From NCBI RefSeq assembly GCF_023241715.1, contig NZ_JALQCW010000030.1, positions 1-64,000 of the forward strand: a DNA stretch of 64,000 nucleotides, read 5' to 3'. The position numbers were made by a program, and so were the translations under genes. Source of the DNA: Pseudomonas morbosilactucae. Its GTDB lineage: Bacteria; Pseudomonadota; Gammaproteobacteria; Pseudomonadales; Pseudomonadaceae. Positions 17,464 through 26,881 of this stretch are shown one piece after another (the first letter of the stretch is position 1; each line of letters opens with the position of its first letter). The notes under the pieces were generated by a model, which ran no database searches, was not told where the DNA came from, and saw only the letters and a program-made list of their open reading frames with translations.

Positions 17464-20400
17464 TTCACCTCCAGGGTGCTCAGGCCGTTGCCTTGGCGGC
17501 GGACCTGGATCTGCACCGGAATCCGTTCGTGCATGTCTTGCACGTGGGAAATCACCGCCACCTTGCGCCCCTGGGCCTGCAAGCCGTCCAGGGCGTCCAT
17601 GGCCAGTTGTAGGGATTCGGGGTCGAGGCTGCCGAAACCTTCGTCGATAAACAGCGACTCGATCTTCAACGTGCTGGACGCCATGGACGCCAGCCCCAAG
17701 GCCAGGGCCAGGGACACCAGGAAGGTTTCGCCACCGGACAGCGAGTGCACCGAGCGCAGTTCGTCACCCATCTCGGTGTCCAGCACCAGCAGGCCGAGCA
17801 TGCTGCCGCCACGCTTGAGGCGGTAGCGCCGCACCAGTTGGCGCAACTGGGCGTTGGCGTGGTGCACCAGCAGGTCGAGGTTGTAGGCCTGGGCGATCTT
17901 GCGGAACTTGTCACCTTCGGCCGAGCCGATCAGGGCACTCAGGCGCGCCCAGCGTTGCCACTCGTTGTAGGCGTCGCTGATGCGCTGGCCCAGGGCCTGG
18001 TTGGCGTCCTGGCGGCGCTGGTCGTCGGCCTGTTGCGCCCGCAGTTCGGCGCTCAGTTGTTCGCTGGCGCTGCACTGTTGCTGGATTTCTTCGAGGGCGG
18101 TCACCAGCACGGCGGCATCGAGGTCGCCGTTATGCTGGGCCTGGTGCTGTTCAAGGTGCGCCTGGCGTTCCTGCAGCCGCACCTGGGCCTGCTCGATGGC
18201 TTTCTCGTTGTTTTGCAGTTGCTGGCGCAATTGGCTGACCCGGGGCTCGTCGTACTCCAGCAGTTGCGCCAGCCCCTGGTCGTCCAGTTGTGGATGCTGC
18301 AAGCGCCATTCGGCGATCTTGGCGCCCAGGGCCTGTTGTTCGCTTTCCATGGCCTGCACGCGTTCCTGCTGGGCCTTGAGTTCGGCGCTCAGGCTAATCA
18401 ACTGGTTGCCCAGTGCCTGCAGTTCCTGGCCCAGCGCGGCCTCGGCCTGACGCGCCTGTTCAACGTCCTGCTCCAGTTGGTGCTGCCACGCTTCGGCGCT
18501 GAGGTGTGTACCCAGCAAGTCGGCCAGGGCCTGCTGGCTGGCCTGTTGCTGTTCGCTCAGGCTGGCCAGCTGTTGCTGCGCGGCCTCCAGCTGTTGCTGG
18601 CGATTGAGCTGGCTGTGCTGCTCCTTGTCCAGGGTCAGTTGGCGTTGCTGCTGTTCTTGCTGTTGCTCGTGCTGCTGTTCCAGTTGTTCACGGCGTTGCA
18701 GCACCTGCTGGTCGAGCTGCATAAAGGTCGCCGCGGGCTCACTGCGTAACCCCTCAAGCACGGCGGCCGGGAGCAGTTGGCTGAAGCTTGTGAGCTCTTC
18801 GTCCAGGCGCTGGCGATCGGCGTCCAACTGCCGTTGCTGGTGATCCAGTTGCTGGCTGGCCTGTTGGTCGGCGGTTTCGGCCGCACGCAGTTGTTGCTGC
18901 AAACGTGCCGCGTCCTGTTGCAGGGTGAGCAAGGCGTTTTGCCGCTGCTCATCCTGCTCGATGCTCTGGTTCAACTGGCTGGTTTGCTGCTCCAGCCAGG
19001 CCTCGCGCTTGGCGGCGTCCTGGGTCAGCAATGCGGCGCTGAGGCTGTGTTCATCCAGCAGCGGGCTCAGGGCCTGCTGCTGTGCCTGCAGTTGTTCCTG
19101 TTGCTGCTTGAGGTCTTTTTGCTGGGCGATCAAGCCACTGAACTGGCCGCGCAGGTCGATGACCTTTTCATGCAACTGGTCGACGGCTTTCTGCGCCGCC
19201 GCCTGTTCCTGTTCATCGTGGCGCCCGAGGCTTTGCAGCAAGGCTTCGGGCTGATGATAAGGGTGCTCGGCGCTGCCGCACACGGGGCAGGGCTGGCCGT
19301 CCTGCAACTGCTCGCGCAATTGCTCGACGCTGGCGCTGCGTGCCAGGCGTTGGCGTTCCAGCAGCTCGCGGGTGACGCTCAGGGTCTGTTCGGCGACGGT
19401 CAGCTCGGCCTTGGCTTCCGAGCCTTCGCGGGTCAGCCGCTCACGTTCTTGCAGGGCGGCGAGGTGGCGCTGCTGCAATTCTTCGCTGCGCAGGTCCAGG
19501 ACTTGCTGCTGGCTCCACAGGCGGCTGAGTGCTTCGATGGCGCGCAGGTGCTTGCGATTGTCTTGCAGCAGGCTGCCAAGAATCTGGATCTGTTCGGCCA
19601 CCGCTTCGGGTTCGGCGCCGGCTTCGCTGTAGAGCAATTGCAGCTGGCTGCGTTGTTGTGCCAGAAGGGCGGCGGCGTTGCTGGCGGCCTGTTCCAGGCC
19701 GGGCAATTCGGTCTGGCCCTGGTTCAGGCGATTGCCGATCAGCATCAGTTGCTGCAAGCGTTCCCGGTAAGCGTTCCAGGCTTCGCTCAGGGGTGCGAGG
19801 TCGGCGCTGTGTTGCAGTTGCAGGGCGATCTGCGCCAGGCCATCGGCCACTCGGTGCTGGTGTTCGAGCAGGGTTTGAATCGCCTGTTGACCGTCGCGGC
19901 TCGCCTGTTCGGCCTGCTGTTGTTGCTCGCTGGCCTGGCTCAGGGCTTGGCTCAGGCGGGTCAGGTTGTGCTGTTCGGCGAAGGCTTGCCGCAAGAGCGG
20001 GGCGCTGTCGCTGTGTCGGGCCTGGGCCTGGCTCAGGGCACTGCTGGCGTCGAGCAGGGCCTGTTGCTGCTGTTGCTGGCGTTGCTGCAGGTCGCTCTGC
20101 TGTTGCAGCTGTTGCTGGATTTGCAGCGCCAGCGGCGGCAGCGACTGCCGAAGCTCGGCCTCCCGGGCAAACTGGTGACGCTGTGGCGCCAGCTGTTCCA
20201 GCAGCACCAGGCGGCCGCGCTCAGAGGCCAGGGCGTCGCCGTCGGCTTGGGCTTGTTGCAGTTGTTCTGCCGCCGCCTCGCGAGCGTCCTGCCACTGGCG
20301 TAACTCCTTGAGCCAGGTGTGCTGCTGCTCCAGCTGCTTGAGCTGGGCCTGCTGGGTCTTGAGCTGTTGCTGGGCGTCGTTGAAGCGTTGATCCAGTTCG

Positions 20401-21104
20401 GCCCGGGCCTCGGGTTCCAGGGGCACGATGCCGCTGGCCTGGGCCTTGAGTTCCTTATGGACCTCTTCGGCCTCCTTGCTCTTGCTGTAGGCGCGGCGCC
20501 CCAGGTGGCTGTAGATCGCCGTGTTGGTGAGCTTTTCCAGCAGCTCGCTGCGCTCTTTGTCGTCGGCCTTGAGGAAGGCGCTGAATTCGCTTTGCGCCAG
20601 CATTACGGCGCGGGTGAATTGCTCGAAGTTGAGGCCCAGCTTGGCCTCGATCAGCTGCTTGTATTCGCTTTTGCTCTGGTTGCTCAGCAGTTGTTCGCTG
20701 TCCAGGTCCAGCAGGCTCTGGCGGCTGGCTTGCAGCTTGCCCGTGGCCTTGTCGCGGGCGCGGTTGGCTTCCCAGCGGGCGCGGTAGCGGCGCCCGTCAA
20801 TGCCGACAAAATCCACTTCGGCGAAGCCGCTGCCGGTGCCACGGCGCAGCAGGGTGCGCGGGTCGCCGGTGGAGATATCGCTGTCGACCTCGGGAACCTT
20901 GTTTTCCTTGGCGATGTTATTCAGCCGCGGCACCGCGCCGAACAGCGCCAGGCACAGGGCGTCGAGCAGGGTGCTTTTGCCCGCGCCGGTGGGCCCGGTG
21001 ATGGCGAACAGGCCGGCGCTGGCCAGGGGCTCGGCGGTGAAGTCGATCTCGCAGGGGCCGGCCAGGGAGGCCAGGTTTTTCAGGCGGATGGCGAGGATTT
21101 TCAT
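17460..21104 (-). CDS. sbcC: Exonuclease subunit SbcC
   Basis: SbcC is the ATPase subunit of the SbcCD (Mre11-Rad50-like) nuclease, which cleaves DNA hairpins and processes double-strand ends. The 1214-residue product has Walker A GPTGAGKST near residue 40. Long Gln/Leu-rich coiled coils flank a zinc-hook motif CPVC at about residue 607. The ABC signature LSGGETFLVSLALALGLA and Walker B LFIDEGFGSLD lie near the C-terminus. The coiled coil is exceptionally glutamine-rich. It overlaps sbcD by four bases upstream and gst by four bases downstream. Confidence 0.96.
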   Translation of the reverse strand: MKILAIRLKNLASLAGPCEIDFTAEPLASAGLFAITGPTGAGKSTLLDALCLALFGAVPRLNNIAKENKVPEVDSDISTGDPRTLLRRGTGSGFAEVDFVGIDGRRYRARWEANRARDKATGKLQASRQSLLDLDSEQLLSNQSKSEYKQLIEAKLGLNFEQFTRAVMLAQSEFSAFLKADDKERSELLEKLTNTAIYSHLGRRAYSKSKEAEEVHKELKAQASGIVPLEPEARAELDQRFNDAQQQLKTQQAQLKQLEQQHTWLKELRQWQDAREAAAEQLQQAQADGDALASERGRLVLLEQLAPQRHQFAREAELRQSLPPLALQIQQQLQQQSDLQQRQQQQQQALLDASSALSQAQARHSDSAPLLRQAFAEQHNLTRLSQALSQASEQQQQAEQASRDGQQAIQTLLEHQHRVADGLAQIALQLQHSADLAPLSEAWNAYRERLQQLMLIGNRLNQGQTELPGLEQAASNAAALLAQQRSQLQLLYSEAGAEPEAVAEQIQILGSLLQDNRKHLRAIEALSRLWSQQQVLDLRSEELQQRHLAALQERERLTREGSEAKAELTVAEQTLSVTRELLERQRLARSASVEQLREQLQDGQPCPVCGSAEHPYHQPEALLQSLGRHDEQEQAAAQKAVDQLHEKVIDLRGQFSGLIAQQKDLKQQQEQLQAQQQALSPLLDEHSLSAALLTQDAAKREAWLEQQTSQLNQSIEQDEQRQNALLTLQQDAARLQQQLRAAETADQQASQQLDHQQRQLDADRQRLDEELTSFSQLLPAAVLEGLRSEPAATFMQLDQQVLQRREQLEQQHEQQQEQQQRQLTLDKEQHSQLNRQQQLEAAQQQLASLSEQQQASQQALADLLGTHLSAEAWQHQLEQDVEQARQAEAALGQELQALGNQLISLSAELKAQQERVQAMESEQQALGAKIAEWRLQHPQLDDQGLAQLLEYDEPRVSQLRQQLQNNEKAIEQAQVRLQERQAHLEQHQAQHNGDLDAAVLVTALEEIQQQCSASEQLSAELRAQQADDQRRQDANQALGQRISDAYNEWQRWARLSALIGSAEGDKFRKIAQAYNLDLLVHHANAQLRQLVRRYRLKRGGSMLGLLVLDTEMGDELRSVHSLSGGETFLVSLALALGLASMASSTLKIESLFIDEGFGSLDPESLQLAMDALDGLQAQGRKVAVISHVQDMHERIPVQIQVRRQGNGLSTLEVK

Positions 21105-22345
21105 GGCTGTTCACCTTCCAGTTGCACGTCCTGCAACAACAGGGCGAAGTCCTTGAGGGTCTGTTCGTCGACCTCGCTGCCGTAGCTGTCGCGCCAGGCG
21201 CGGCTGAACAGCTCCTGGGGGCTGAGCTGGTCCAGCTCGATCAACTCGGCGCCGTCGTCGCGGCCTTCCCGCGAGCCCTGGCCGGCGTATTCGGCGGCGA
21301 TCCGCACCAGGCGCACGGCCTTGCCTTGCAGGGCGCTTTCCACTTGCTGGCGCAAATCGGGTTGGGGTTCGTCCAGGCACACCCGCACTTCCAGCCACGG
21401 CTGACGCTGGGTTTCGGCCAGCAGGTCGATGTCGGGCAACTGAGCGAGTTGAGTCAGCACCTCGACCAGGGGCGCCGGGCCCAGGCGTTGCAGGTTGACC
21501 GCCCGAGGAATCAGGCGCGGCTCGACGCTGACCAGGGTCTCGCCGTCCAGGCGGATGTCGAGGATCTGGTGCTGATAGTTGATTTCGGAAAACGACAAGG
21601 GGATGGGCGAGCCGCTGTAGCGAATGCGCTCCTCGCCATTGACCTTCTGGGGTTTGTGCAAATGGCCCAGGGCGACGTAGCTGATGCTCGGGCCGAACAG
21701 GCTGGCGGGCAGGGCTTCGGCGTTGCCGATGATCAGGCTGCGCTCGGAGTCTTCCGAGACCGAACCGCCGGCCATGTGCGCGTGGCTGATGGCGATCAGC
21801 GCCTGGCCTGGCTGGCGCTTGGCCTCGGCCGCGGCGATCAGCCATTCATGTACCTGGCCAATGCCGCGCAGGTAGTTGTCCCCGAGCTGGGCACCGGTGA
21901 CCTCCGCCGGGCGCAGAAAGGGCAGGGCCAGGCACCAGCCGGCAATCGCGCCGCTGGCATCGGGCAATGGCAGCAACAGGCGTTCGGCGTCCAACTGGCC
22001 GTCGTCCAGCCACAGCACCCGGCCCAGGGCGTGGGTGCGCAAACGCCGCATCAGCGGCGCGGGCAGTTCGATGCGCGAGCCGGAGTCGTGGTTGCCGGCA
22101 ATCATCACAATGGTCAGCGTCGACTGCTGCTCATGGGCGCTGACGATGAAGTCGTACAGGCGTTCCTGGGCTTTGACCGGCGGGTTCACGGTGTCGAAGA
22201 TATCGCCGGCAATCAGCAGCACGTCGGGTTGCTCGTGCTTGAGTTGGCGCAGCAGCCAGTCGAGGAAACAGGCGTGTTCGAAATCGCGTTCCTGGCCGTG
22301 GAGGTTTTGTCCAAGGTGCCAGTCGGAGGTGTGAAACAGACGCAA
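21101..22345 (-). CDS. sbcD: Exonuclease subunit SbcD
   Basis: SbcD is the Mre11-like nuclease of the SbcCD complex. The metallophosphoesterase motifs are present: SDWHLG near residue 7, GDIFD at about 49, GNHDS at about 90, and GHLH. The best start is TTG at 22345, which gives the family-typical (M)RLFHTSDWHLGQ and lies six bases after a GGAG ribosome site; a TTG four codons upstream would overlap that site. The predicted protein is 414 residues. Its stop overlaps the sbcC start (ATGA). Confidence 0.95.
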   Translation of the reverse strand: MRLFHTSDWHLGQNLHGQERDFEHACFLDWLLRQLKHEQPDVLLIAGDIFDTVNPPVKAQERLYDFIVSAHEQQSTLTIVMIAGNHDSGSRIELPAPLMRRLRTHALGRVLWLDDGQLDAERLLLPLPDASGAIAGWCLALPFLRPAEVTGAQLGDNYLRGIGQVHEWLIAAAEAKRQPGQALIAISHAHMAGGSVSEDSERSLIIGNAEALPASLFGPSISYVALGHLHKPQKVNGEERIRYSGSPIPLSFSEINYQHQILDIRLDGETLVSVEPRLIPRAVNLQRLGPAPLVEVLTQLAQLPDIDLLAETQRQPWLEVRVCLDEPQPDLRQQVESALQGKAVRLVRIAAEYAGQGSREGRDDGAELIELDQLSPQELFSRAWRDSYGSEVDEQTLKDFALLLQDVQLEGEQP

Positions 22346-22364
22346 GGCAAGCTCCAAGAAAAGC

Positions 22365-22432
22365 AGCTACAAGCGGCAAGCCTAAGCGAATCTTGCCGCT
22401 TGAGGCTTGCCGCTTGCGGCTGCTGTTATTTA
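22365..22432. repeat. Imperfect inverted repeat between sbcD and batD
   Basis: The left arm cagctacaagcggcaagcct is inverted on the right as aggcttgccgcttgcggctg. The sequence belongs to a second palindromic repeat type (AAGCGGCAAGCC core), distinct from the REPs, and overlaps the last codons of batD. Confidence 0.6.
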
Positions 22433-24069
22433 GGGTACAGCGGCGGCAGGCTGCTGGTGTCGGCCACCGGGTCTTGGACCCGTTCGGCCATGGGGATGGC
22501 GCGGATCGCTCGCCACAGTTCGTCGCCTTGCCAGTACTGGCCAGACTCGCTGTAGAGGGCGCCGTTGAGGCCGTCGAGGGCATCGGACAGGGGCACGAAG
22601 CGCGCCGCCATCTCGGCCAGGGTTTCCGGTTGCTGGCGCGCCCAGGCGTCCAGCGCCTGGCGGGTGGCTTGTGGGTCGTTGGCCTGGCAGGCGCGTTTCA
22701 GGTCGTCGAGCAGGGTCCGCGGGCTGGGCCCGGTCTGCGCCGCCTTGAGGATGGCCGGCTGCGAACGGGCGCGCCACCACAGGCCGAACCCCAGCAGCGT
22801 GGTGCAGGTCAGCAATAGGGTGCTGAGCTGCCACAGCCACAGGTGGCCCGGGTCGCCAGCGGCGGCGGGCGGCGGGTTGCCGGCCGGGGTGTCGACCACC
22901 AGGCTCGGGTTGTTCGCCACCTGCAAGGTGCGCGCCGGCAGGCTGCTGCGCTCCAAGTGGTCTTCAAAGGTGTTCCACCAGACCACTTCCAGGGCCGGCA
23001 ATTCGACGCTGCCGCTGCGGGTCGGCACCAGGGCCTGGCGCTCTTCGCGACTGCCCACCAGCCCGCGTTCGCCGTTCTGATTGCTCAACTGCGCCTGGTC
23101 GGGGTAGCTGCGCAGGCCGTTGACTTCACTGCTGGGCAGCGGCGGCAACTGGGCACTGGACAGGCCTTCGGCGCGCAGGGTCAGGGTGCGGGTCAGGGAA
23201 TCGCCGACTTGCGGGTGCTCGGGCTCCGGGTTCCAGCTTTCCGCCAGGCTCAGGCTGCGGGCCGGCAGCCAGGGGGCGTCGGCCGGGTAGGCTGCGGGCC
23301 GGGCCTTGACGGTCAGGCTCATCTGCGCCGAGCTGACGTGGATCAGCTTGCCCGGCTTCGGCCCTTGGGGCGTGGCGTCCTGGCTCGGCGCGTTGAGCAC
23401 CATGGTGGCGCTGAAGGTCTGGCCAGGAATGCGCAACTCACCGCTGTGCTGCGGGTACAAGGCGTAGCGGGTTTCGATCACCCCGTGGCGCACGCCATTG
23501 ATGACTTTTTCGTAGGTGCGCGGCTCCCCCAATTGCTCGACCCGGGCGTCGCTGATCTGCAGCGGCGTCAGGTTGCTGTCGTCGTACAGCGACACCGAGT
23601 GGTAGACGTGCAGTGTCAACAGCGCCTGGGCCTGCACATAGACACTGTCCTGATCCAGGCTGGCGTCGATGAACACCGGCTCCAGGCGGCTGTCGCTGTC
23701 CTGGGCGGTCTCGGCCAGCACTTGCAAGCTGATGGCCTGGCTTTTGGCCTCGCCCAGTTGCAGCGGGGCAATCTCCAGGCTGCCGGCCTGGCGCGGCAGC
23801 AAGGTGATGATCCAGCGGGTGGAGGCGCGCTGATCGTCGCCCAGGCTGGTGAGTTGGTTGACCTGGCGTGTGCCACGGACCTCGAACAGCGGCTCCAGGG
23901 GCGTCAGGTCGGGCTTGCCGAACAGGGTGGCGTCGGTGGATTCCAGGGTCAGTTCGACGGTTTCCCCGAGGTTCACGCGGCTGCGATCAATGCTGGCGAC
24001 CAGCCCGGCAGCCTGGGCCTGAAAGGACCAGAGAACAAGGGTGAGCAAAGGGGCGGTGAAGCGGGTCAT
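22426..24069 (-). CDS. batD: BatD-like protein
   Basis: This envelope protein of about 547 residues has a signal peptide (FTAPLLTLVLWSFQAQA), repeated beta-rich domains of the BatD/oxygen-tolerance family and one membrane helix (LSTLLLTCTTLLGFGLWW) at about residue 440. A cytoplasmic tail follows. It is the last gene of the moxR-bat operon. Bat proteins form a membrane complex with MoxR ATPases and von Willebrand A proteins and have been linked to stress tolerance; the exact action is not settled. Its ATG overlaps the stop of the previous gene (ATGA). Confidence 0.88.
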   Translation of the reverse strand: MTRFTAPLLTLVLWSFQAQAAGLVASIDRSRVNLGETVELTLESTDATLFGKPDLTPLEPLFEVRGTRQVNQLTSLGDDQRASTRWIITLLPRQAGSLEIAPLQLGEAKSQAISLQVLAETAQDSDSRLEPVFIDASLDQDSVYVQAQALLTLHVYHSVSLYDDSNLTPLQISDARVEQLGEPRTYEKVINGVRHGVIETRYALYPQHSGELRIPGQTFSATMVLNAPSQDATPQGPKPGKLIHVSSAQMSLTVKARPAAYPADAPWLPARSLSLAESWNPEPEHPQVGDSLTRTLTLRAEGLSSAQLPPLPSSEVNGLRSYPDQAQLSNQNGERGLVGSREERQALVPTRSGSVELPALEVVWWNTFEDHLERSSLPARTLQVANNPSLVVDTPAGNPPPAAAGDPGHLWLWQLSTLLLTCTTLLGFGLWWRARSQPAILKAAQTGPSPRTLLDDLKRACQANDPQATRQALDAWARQQPETLAEMAARFVPLSDALDGLNGALYSESGQYWQGDELWRAIRAIPMAERVQDPVADTSSLPPLYPK

Positions 24070-25808
24070 CGAGTTTTTCCCTGATCCTGATGTTGTTGCT
24101 GTTCGTACCAGAATTTGCGTCGCAACAGTTCGCCCGGGTCGTCGGGGATCTTGCGCAGCCACTGTTCCAGGGCCTGTCGGCGTTCGTCGTCAAAACCTGC
24201 GGCGCTGCCACGGATCGGCGGCGTGGTGGTGCGTTCATCGTCCAGTTCGCTGCCCGGGACGTCGCTGTGGCCGTCCTGGCTGTCATCGCTCTGGTGCGGC
24301 TCACCGTTGGCGCTGGGGTCCTGGGCCTCGGGGGGCGTTTCGCCGGGGGGCGGCGGGTCCTGGGTGGCGGCACCGGCCTGGGCATCCCGGGTGGTTTCGT
24401 CGCTTTCGCCGGCGGCGTTCTGGCCGGCGTCTTCGTTGGCCGGCGGGGCCGTTTCCTGCAACAGGCTTTCCACCAGGGCCTTGTTCAACTGCGCGGCCTG
24501 CAAGTCCGGTTGCAGCTCCAGGGCCTGTTCGTAAGCGTCGATGGCGGCCTCCAGCTCGCCGCTCCTGGCCAGGGCGTTGCCCCGATTGTAGTGGGCGCGG
24601 GCATCGTTGCCTTCGGCAAAGCGCTGAGCGGCTCCGGCATAGTCGCCGGCTTCATACAGGGCCACGCCTTGCCATTGCGGGTCCTGGAAGTGCCGGGCGG
24701 CTTCGCTGGGGCGCTGCTGTTCCAGCAAGCGTTGGCCTTGCTGGTCGGGGCGCAGCCACAGGTCGCCGAACTCGAAGGCCTGGCTCGGTTGCGGCAGGCA
24801 GAACAACAGCGGCAGGCAGAACAGCCAGCCCCGGCGCCCGGCGCAGGCCGCCAGCAGTAGCAGGGGCAGCAGCAACCAGTAACCCTGGTCGGCCCAGCTG
24901 TCGAGGAGCAGGGTCTGGCCGTCGTTGCGCACCCCTTGCGGGCCGTTGAGCAAGCCCAGGCCACGCAGGTCGCTGTCGTCCAGGCGGGCCTGGCGATAAC
25001 GCCCGCCCAAGTCACTGAAGAAGCTTTTCAGGCCCGGGCTGTCGAGGCGCGAGACCAGGATGCCGCCGTGTTCATCCTTGAGCAGGCTGCCGTCGTCCTG
25101 CACCACTGGTGCGCCGTCGCGGCTGCCGATGCCGAGCATCAGCACCTGCGGTGCCTGGCCGCTCAGGGCGCGGCGCATGCCTTGGCGTTCCTGCTCGCTG
25201 AGGGTCGAGCCGATCAGCAGCACCCGGCCGCGACCGAGGCCGGCCTGGTCTAGCAGCTTGAGCGCCTTGTCCAGGGCCAGGTCGGCGCGATGCCCGGCCT
25301 GGGGCATGATCGATGGCTTGAGGGCCTCCAGCAGGTTGCGGCTGGTGGCCAGGTCATCCGACAGCGGCACCAGGGTGTGGGCGCTGCCGGCATAGACAAC
25401 GATGGCGGTCTGGGCGTCGCTGCGCAGTTGCAACAGGTCCAGCAGCTTGTGCCGGGCCTGCTCCAGGCGGTTGGGCGAGACGTCGGCGGCCAGCATTTCC
25501 GGGGTCAGCTCCAGCAGCACCACCAGCGGGTCGGCGGGTTTCTGGCTGAGTTGTTCCACTCGCTGCCAACTGGGGCCCAGCAGGGCCAGCACGGCAATCA
25601 GCCAGGCCAGGCCCAGGGCCACCCACGGCAGTTTGCTTTCGCGGCCATTGCCGCCGCTGAGCAGGGCGGCGTGAAAGGCCGGGGGCAAGATCACCTGCCA
25701 GCGCCCGGCGCGTTTCTGCCGGTGCCACAGCTGCCAGAGCAAGAGCACCAGCAGCGGCACCAGCAGCAGCCACGCGGGGCGGAACCAATGGGGCCAGAGG
25801 CTGATCAT
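24066..25808 (-). CDS. batB: BatB/BatC-type protein: VWA domain plus TPR, degenerate MIDAS
   Basis: This 580-residue inner-membrane protein has N-terminal helices (RPAWLLLVPLLVLLLW and a second near residue 65). A von Willebrand A domain spans roughly residues 85-290, a helix follows, and TPR units (NRGNALARSGELEAAIDAYE) lie near 400-440. The long C-terminal tail is rich in acid, Pro and Gln. The metal-site motif expected as DxSxS reads ELTPEM, so metal binding by this domain is doubtful. The fusion of BatB- and BatC-like parts is common in gammaproteobacteria. It is coupled by 4-nt overlaps on both sides. Confidence 0.87.
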   Translation of the reverse strand: MISLWPHWFRPAWLLLVPLLVLLLWQLWHRQKRAGRWQVILPPAFHAALLSGGNGRESKLPWVALGLAWLIAVLALLGPSWQRVEQLSQKPADPLVVLLELTPEMLAADVSPNRLEQARHKLLDLLQLRSDAQTAIVVYAGSAHTLVPLSDDLATSRNLLEALKPSIMPQAGHRADLALDKALKLLDQAGLGRGRVLLIGSTLSEQERQGMRRALSGQAPQVLMLGIGSRDGAPVVQDDGSLLKDEHGGILVSRLDSPGLKSFFSDLGGRYRQARLDDSDLRGLGLLNGPQGVRNDGQTLLLDSWADQGYWLLLPLLLLAACAGRRGWLFCLPLLFCLPQPSQAFEFGDLWLRPDQQGQRLLEQQRPSEAARHFQDPQWQGVALYEAGDYAGAAQRFAEGNDARAHYNRGNALARSGELEAAIDAYEQALELQPDLQAAQLNKALVESLLQETAPPANEDAGQNAAGESDETTRDAQAGAATQDPPPPGETPPEAQDPSANGEPHQSDDSQDGHSDVPGSELDDERTTTPPIRGSAAGFDDERRQALEQWLRKIPDDPGELLRRKFWYEQQQHQDQGKTR

Positions 25809-26881
25809 CGACGCCTCCGCAGGCGCAGGCGCTTGAGGCGCTGGCGCCAGTCGTGGCTCGGTTGCAGGAACTTCGATTGGCTGAAGAACCGCTGCAGTGG
25901 GTTCTCCGGCCAGCGTTCACGCACCACCAGCAGCATGCTCCAGAGCAGCGCCAGGGCCAGAGGCCAGCTGTACAGCGCCTGGGCCGGGCGGGCCTGGGTC
26001 GGTTGCTGGGCCACGGGTTCCAGTTGGTCTAGGGTGTCCTTGATGGTCAGCAGCTCCTGGCCGTCCCGGGCCCGGAAGTAGCGACCGCCGCTGAGGTCGG
26101 CGATTTCCTTGAGGGTCGGTTCGTCCAGGTCCAGGCTCGGGTTGAGGCCGAGCAGGCCCAGGGTGCCGCTTTGTTCCGGGTCGGCGCCGATGCCGATGGG
26201 GTAGATTTTCACCCCTTCATCGGCGGCCAGGCGCGCGGCGGTGACCGGGTCGATTTCCCCGCCATTGTTGGCGCCGTCGGTGACCAGAATCAGCACCCGG
26301 CTTTGTGCCGGGCGTTGGCGCAGGCGCTTGAGGGCCAGGCCGATGGCGTCGCCAATGGCGGTGTTCTTGCCGGCAATGCCGATCTTCGCTTCATCCAGCC
26401 ACACCCGCACGGTGCGCCGGTCGAAGGTCAGCGGCGCTTGCAGGTAGGCCTTGCTGCCAAACAGAATCAGGCCGACCCGGTCGCCTTCGCGCTGTTCGAG
26501 GAAGTCGCCGAGCAGGTGCTGCACCAGGCTCAGGCGGCTGACATCCTCGTCCTGCCACTGCATATCGGGAAAGTCCATGGAGCCGGAAACGTCCACCGCC
26601 ACCAGCAAGTCGCGGCCACTGGCGGCCACCGGCAGCGGTTGGCCCAGCCATTGCGGGCGGGCGGCGGCCAGCAGCAGCAACAGCCACAGCAGGATAAACG
26701 GCGCTTGCTGGCGCCAGGCGGGCAGGTTGGCCCGGGCCCGACGTTTGGCCAGGCCTTCCAGGTCCGCGAGAAAACTCACCTTGAGCGCCGGTTCGCCGCT
26801 GTCTGCCGCCGGCAGCAAGACCCGCAGCAGCCAGGGCAGGGGCAGCAGGGCAAAGACCCAGGGCCAGGCGAACTCAAACAT
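25805..26881 (-). CDS. batA: BatA-type von Willebrand factor A protein
   Basis: This 358-residue inner-membrane protein has short N-terminal membrane helices, a VWA domain with an intact MIDAS motif (VDVSGSMDF) and a LILVTDGANNGGEI strand, then a C-terminal helix (SWPLALALLWSMLLVV). It is the metal-binding VWA partner of the MoxR-Bat complex. The start overlaps the upstream DUF4381 gene by eight bases and the end overlaps the next gene by four. Confidence 0.9.
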   Translation of the reverse strand: MFEFAWPWVFALLPLPWLLRVLLPAADSGEPALKVSFLADLEGLAKRRARANLPAWRQQAPFILLWLLLLLAAARPQWLGQPLPVAASGRDLLVAVDVSGSMDFPDMQWQDEDVSRLSLVQHLLGDFLEQREGDRVGLILFGSKAYLQAPLTFDRRTVRVWLDEAKIGIAGKNTAIGDAIGLALKRLRQRPAQSRVLILVTDGANNGGEIDPVTAARLAADEGVKIYPIGIGADPEQSGTLGLLGLNPSLDLDEPTLKEIADLSGGRYFRARDGQELLTIKDTLDQLEPVAQQPTQARPAQALYSWPLALALLWSMLLVVRERWPENPLQRFFSQSKFLQPSHDWRQRLKRLRLRRRR

